Under the pieces are notes generated by a model. The model did no database searches. It saw nothing but the letters and a program-made list of their open reading frames with translations, and was not told the origin of the DNA. Below, piece after piece: positions 5,675-7,009 of a DNA stretch of 7,009 nucleotides. Origin of the DNA: Streptomyces violaceus (GTDB taxonomy: Bacteria > Actinomycetota > Actinomycetes > Streptomycetales > Streptomycetaceae); contig KL569109.1 in assembly GCA_000715635.1 (NCBI GenBank), forward strand, positions 14,575 through 21,583. The letters are read 5' to 3'. The translations under genes and the position numbers were made by a program. Within the stretch, counting starts at the first letter, position 1, and every line of letters starts with the position of its first letter.

Positions 5675-5738
5675 CGTCTTCAAGATCAGGACTCCGTGTC
5701 CGCCATTCGGGGGATTCACGTAAGCCTCGAGTAAGCCC

Positions 5739-5774
5739 ACGCCCCGCCGGTGACCTGCGTCAGCGGCGGGGCGT
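5739..5774 (+). terminator. Strong GC stem-loop between the two NlpC/P60 genes
   Basis: ACGCCCCGCCG (5739-5749) and CGGCGGGGCGT (5764-5774) form a perfect 11-bp stem. After a G/G mismatch the interior extends it with TGAC (5751-5754) and GTCA (5759-5762) around loop CTGC. It begins 64 bp past the first hydrolase stop. There is no U-tract, as is usual for GC-rich actinobacteria; the symmetry would let it work in either direction. Confidence 0.8.
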
Positions 5775-5799
5775 CGTGCCGCATACCCACGGATGGTCG

Positions 5800-5828
5800 T
5801 TGGCTGCCCCCGGTCGCGGGGCTACTGT
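5800..5828 (+). promoter_or_regulatory. Candidate promoter of the second NlpC/P60 gene
   Basis: TTGGCT (5800-5805) and TACTGT (5823-5828) are separated by 17 bp, giving a predicted start near 5835 and a leader of about 38 nt. The spacer contains the palindrome CCCCG-GTCG-CGGGG (5808-5821). The position just after the terminator supports independent transcription; the hexamers themselves are only moderate matches. Confidence 0.5.
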
Positions 5829-5855
5829 CTGCCGCGTTTCCAAGTCCGCCAGCGG

Positions 5856-5861
5856 AAGGAG
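5856..5861 (+). promoter_or_regulatory. Ribosome binding site fixing the second NlpC/P60 start
   Basis: AAGGAG lies 11 nt before GTG 5873. The following bases (CCCGTGGGGTCCCATCG) mirror the first paralogue's start (CCCGTGGCGTCCCACCG), so GTG 5873 is preferred over the upstream in-frame ATG at 5782 and GTG at 5750, which fall before or inside the predicted promoter and terminator. Confidence 0.8.
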
Positions 5862-5872
5862 AGCGGCTTCCC

Positions 5873-6886
5873 GTGGGGTCCCATCGCCGACTTGCACCGT
5901 CCGGGTTCGACCGGGGCGCCGGTGCCGCGGTCGGCTTCCTGTCCGTCGCGGCCACCGCCCTGTGCGCGGTACCGGCCGCGTCCGCACCGTACGACGACAC
6001 CCGGGCCGAGGTGGACCGCCTCTACGAGCAGGCCGAGAAGGCCACCGAGGCCTACAACAAGGCCGACGAGCGTGCCGACGAGCTGCGCGAGGAGGCCGGT
6101 ACCGCCCGGGACCGGATCGCCCGGCAGCAGCAGCGCATCAACTCCATGCGGGAGTCACTCGGTTCGCTCGCCGGCGCCCAGTACCGCTCGGGCGGCCTCG
6201 ACCCGTCCCTCGCCCTGCTGCTCTCCGACGACCCGGAGGACTACCTCGACAGGGCCGCCCGGCTGGACCGCGTCACCGCCCACCAGGCCGGTGAGCTGAA
6301 GAACCTCCAGGACGCCATGCGCGAACTCGCCCAGGACCGCGAGGAGGCCGCCGGGAAGCTCCGCGAACTGGAGAAGAGCCGCAAGACGGTCGCCGTCCAC
6401 AAGAAGTCCGTCGAGCGGAAGCTCGCCACGGCCCGGCGGCTGCTCAACTCCCTGCCGGAGGCCGAGCGCGCCGCCTACGACCGGGCCTCCCGCTCCGGCC
6501 GCGGCGACCTGCCCTACCTCGGGAACGCCACCGCCGCCTCGGGCCGCGGGGCCGCCGCCGTCGCCGCCGCCCGCAGCGTGGTCGGCAGGCCCTACGTCTG
6601 GGGCGCCAACGGCCCCTCCGGTTTCGACTGTTCGGGCCTGACACAGTGGTCGTACGCGCAGGCCGGGGTGTCCCTGCCGCGCACCTCGCAGGCCCAGCGG
6701 TACGCCGGCCGGCAGGTCCCGCTGTCCGAGGCGCGCCCCGGTGACCTGGTCGTCTACCGGGACGACGCCAGCCATGTCGGGATGTACATGGGCAACGGCC
6801 AGGTCATCCACGCGCCCTACCCCGGCGCACCCGTGCGCTACGACCCGGTCGGGATGATGCCCGTCTCCTCGGTCACCAGGGTCTGA
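5873..6886 (+). CDS. Secreted NlpC/P60 peptidoglycan endopeptidase (second of tandem pair)
   Basis: This encodes 337 residues with the same plan as its upstream paralogue. There is a signal peptide (about 1-38, ending PAASA), a coiled-coil region (about 41-205, with DDPEDYLDRAARLD at 119-132 matching the paralogue's NPDDYLDKASTLD), a Gly/Ala linker, and a catalytic domain (about 222-337). The catalytic Cys 253 (FDCSGLTQWSY), His 301 (SHVGMYMG) and His 313 (VIHAPYPG) are intact. It should cleave peptidoglycan stem peptides outside the membrane. Compared with the paralogue it is richer in Arg and poorer in Lys and Gln, so the pair has diverged. The residue after the predicted cleavage site is Pro, which signal peptidase I disfavours, so cleavage may fall slightly elsewhere. 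Cys 31 in the signal is preceded by Leu, not by a lipobox residue. The stop codon lies within the predicted -35 of the next gene. Confidence 0.95.
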   Translation: MGSHRRLAPSGFDRGAGAAVGFLSVAATALCAVPAASAPYDDTRAEVDRLYEQAEKATEAYNKADERADELREEAGTARDRIARQQQRINSMRESLGSLAGAQYRSGGLDPSLALLLSDDPEDYLDRAARLDRVTAHQAGELKNLQDAMRELAQDREEAAGKLRELEKSRKTVAVHKKSVERKLATARRLLNSLPEAERAAYDRASRSGRGDLPYLGNATAASGRGAAAVAAARSVVGRPYVWGANGPSGFDCSGLTQWSYAQAGVSLPRTSQAQRYAGRQVPLSEARPGDLVVYRDDASHVGMYMGNGQVIHAPYPGAPVRYDPVGMMPVSSVTRV

Positions 6887-6912
6887 CCCGCACGGCCCGG
6901 CGCCCGTACGAT
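6883..6912 (+). promoter_or_regulatory. Candidate promoter of a leaderless lipoprotein gene
   Basis: CTGACC (6883-6888) and TACGAT (6907-6912) are separated by 18 bp. Transcription would start about 7 nt after the -10, at or next to GTG 6920, giving a leaderless mRNA. The -35 contains the TGA stop (6884-6886) of the preceding hydrolase gene. No Shine-Dalgarno at a usable distance precedes GTG 6920 (GGGA ends 3 nt before it), which supports the leaderless reading. Confidence 0.55.
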
Positions 6913-6919
6913 CGGGAAC

Positions 6920-7009
6920 GTGGCTGGTCGAAGGTCGGGGTCCGCGTTGGTGGCGCTCGTCGTGCTGCTCGCCGCCCTGGTCGGGTGCGGCGGGCGGTCC
7001 GCCGCCGAC
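6920..7009 (+). CDS. Lipoprotein, N-terminal fragment
   Basis: Only the first 30 codons are in the window. From GTG 6920 the peptide has a basic start (MAGRRSG), a hydrophobic core (SALVALVVLLAA) and the lipobox LVGC with the lipidated Cys at residue 23, followed by GGRSAAD. The product would be anchored in the outer leaflet of the cytoplasmic membrane after lipidation and signal peptidase II cleavage. The mature part is missing, so its function cannot be told. The reading frame is open to the last base. Confidence 0.75.
   Translation, partial: MAGRRSGSALVALVVLLAALVGCGGRSAAD

Noticed and set aside
4628..5740. 370-residue minus-strand open frame opposite the first NlpC/P60 gene
   Set aside because: Its Leu/Gly/Ala/Val-rich translation is the expected reverse reading of Glu/Lys/Gln-rich coiled-coil codons; the plus frame has a signal peptide and an intact active site.
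5873..5986. Second NlpC/P60 protein as a lipoprotein (Cys 31 in the signal)
   Set aside because: The residue before Cys 31 is Leu, not Gly, Ala or Ser, so there is no lipobox; PAASA gives an ordinary signal peptidase I site.

Overview
The window looks like chromosomal DNA from a Streptomyces or close relative. It is very GC-rich, codon third positions are mostly G or C, several genes start with GTG, and the gene families (tandem NlpC/P60 hydrolases, a coiled-coil NYN protein, a small secreted acidic protein beside a sensor kinase) are typical of streptomycetes. Bases 2-20 are not genomic: they match the artificial Tn5 mosaic end used in tagmentation libraries, so this is the end of a short-read contig with adapter left on it.

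Left part (21-2597), minus strand. Reading leftward: a rhomboid-family membrane protease (2597-1845), a stand-alone Lrp/AsnC ligand-binding (RAM) domain protein whose GTG start overlaps the rhomboid stop as GTGA (1848-1567), a perfect 10-bp hairpin (1521-1544), a small secreted Asp-rich protein (1478-1167), and a sensor histidine kinase that starts inside the preceding gene and is cut by the contig end just after its N-box (1240-21).

Middle part (2757-4385), plus strand. It is divergent from the rhomboid gene across a 159-bp gap. It holds a 79-residue two-CxxC zinc-ribbon-like protein and, 39 bp later, a 449-residue protein with a long coiled coil and a C-terminal NYN (YacP/Rae1-like) putative endoribonuclease domain.

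Right part (4386-7009), plus strand. Two paralogous secreted NlpC/P60 peptidoglycan endopeptidases lie in tandem. Each has a signal peptide, a coiled-coil region and an intact Cys-His-His catalytic set. The first sits behind a 248-bp control region with a good promoter (TTGAAC-N18-TAGGGT) overlapped by a 9-nt-spaced GTCA direct repeat resembling an MtrA site. An 11-bp GC stem-loop separates the two genes, and the second has its own candidate promoter. A new lipoprotein gene starts at 6920, apparently leaderless, and runs off the end.

Taken together this is an envelope-centred neighbourhood: a sensor kinase with a secreted partner candidate, an intramembrane protease, two cell-wall hydrolases and a lipoprotein, plus a likely RNA-processing pair. 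I see no phage, transposon, CRISPR or tRNA signal and no clearly novel multi-gene system. The most interesting points are the overlapping secreted-protein/kinase genes, the candidate MtrA-type control region, the leaderless lipoprotein promoter embedded in the preceding stop codon, and the zinc-ribbon/NYN pair.
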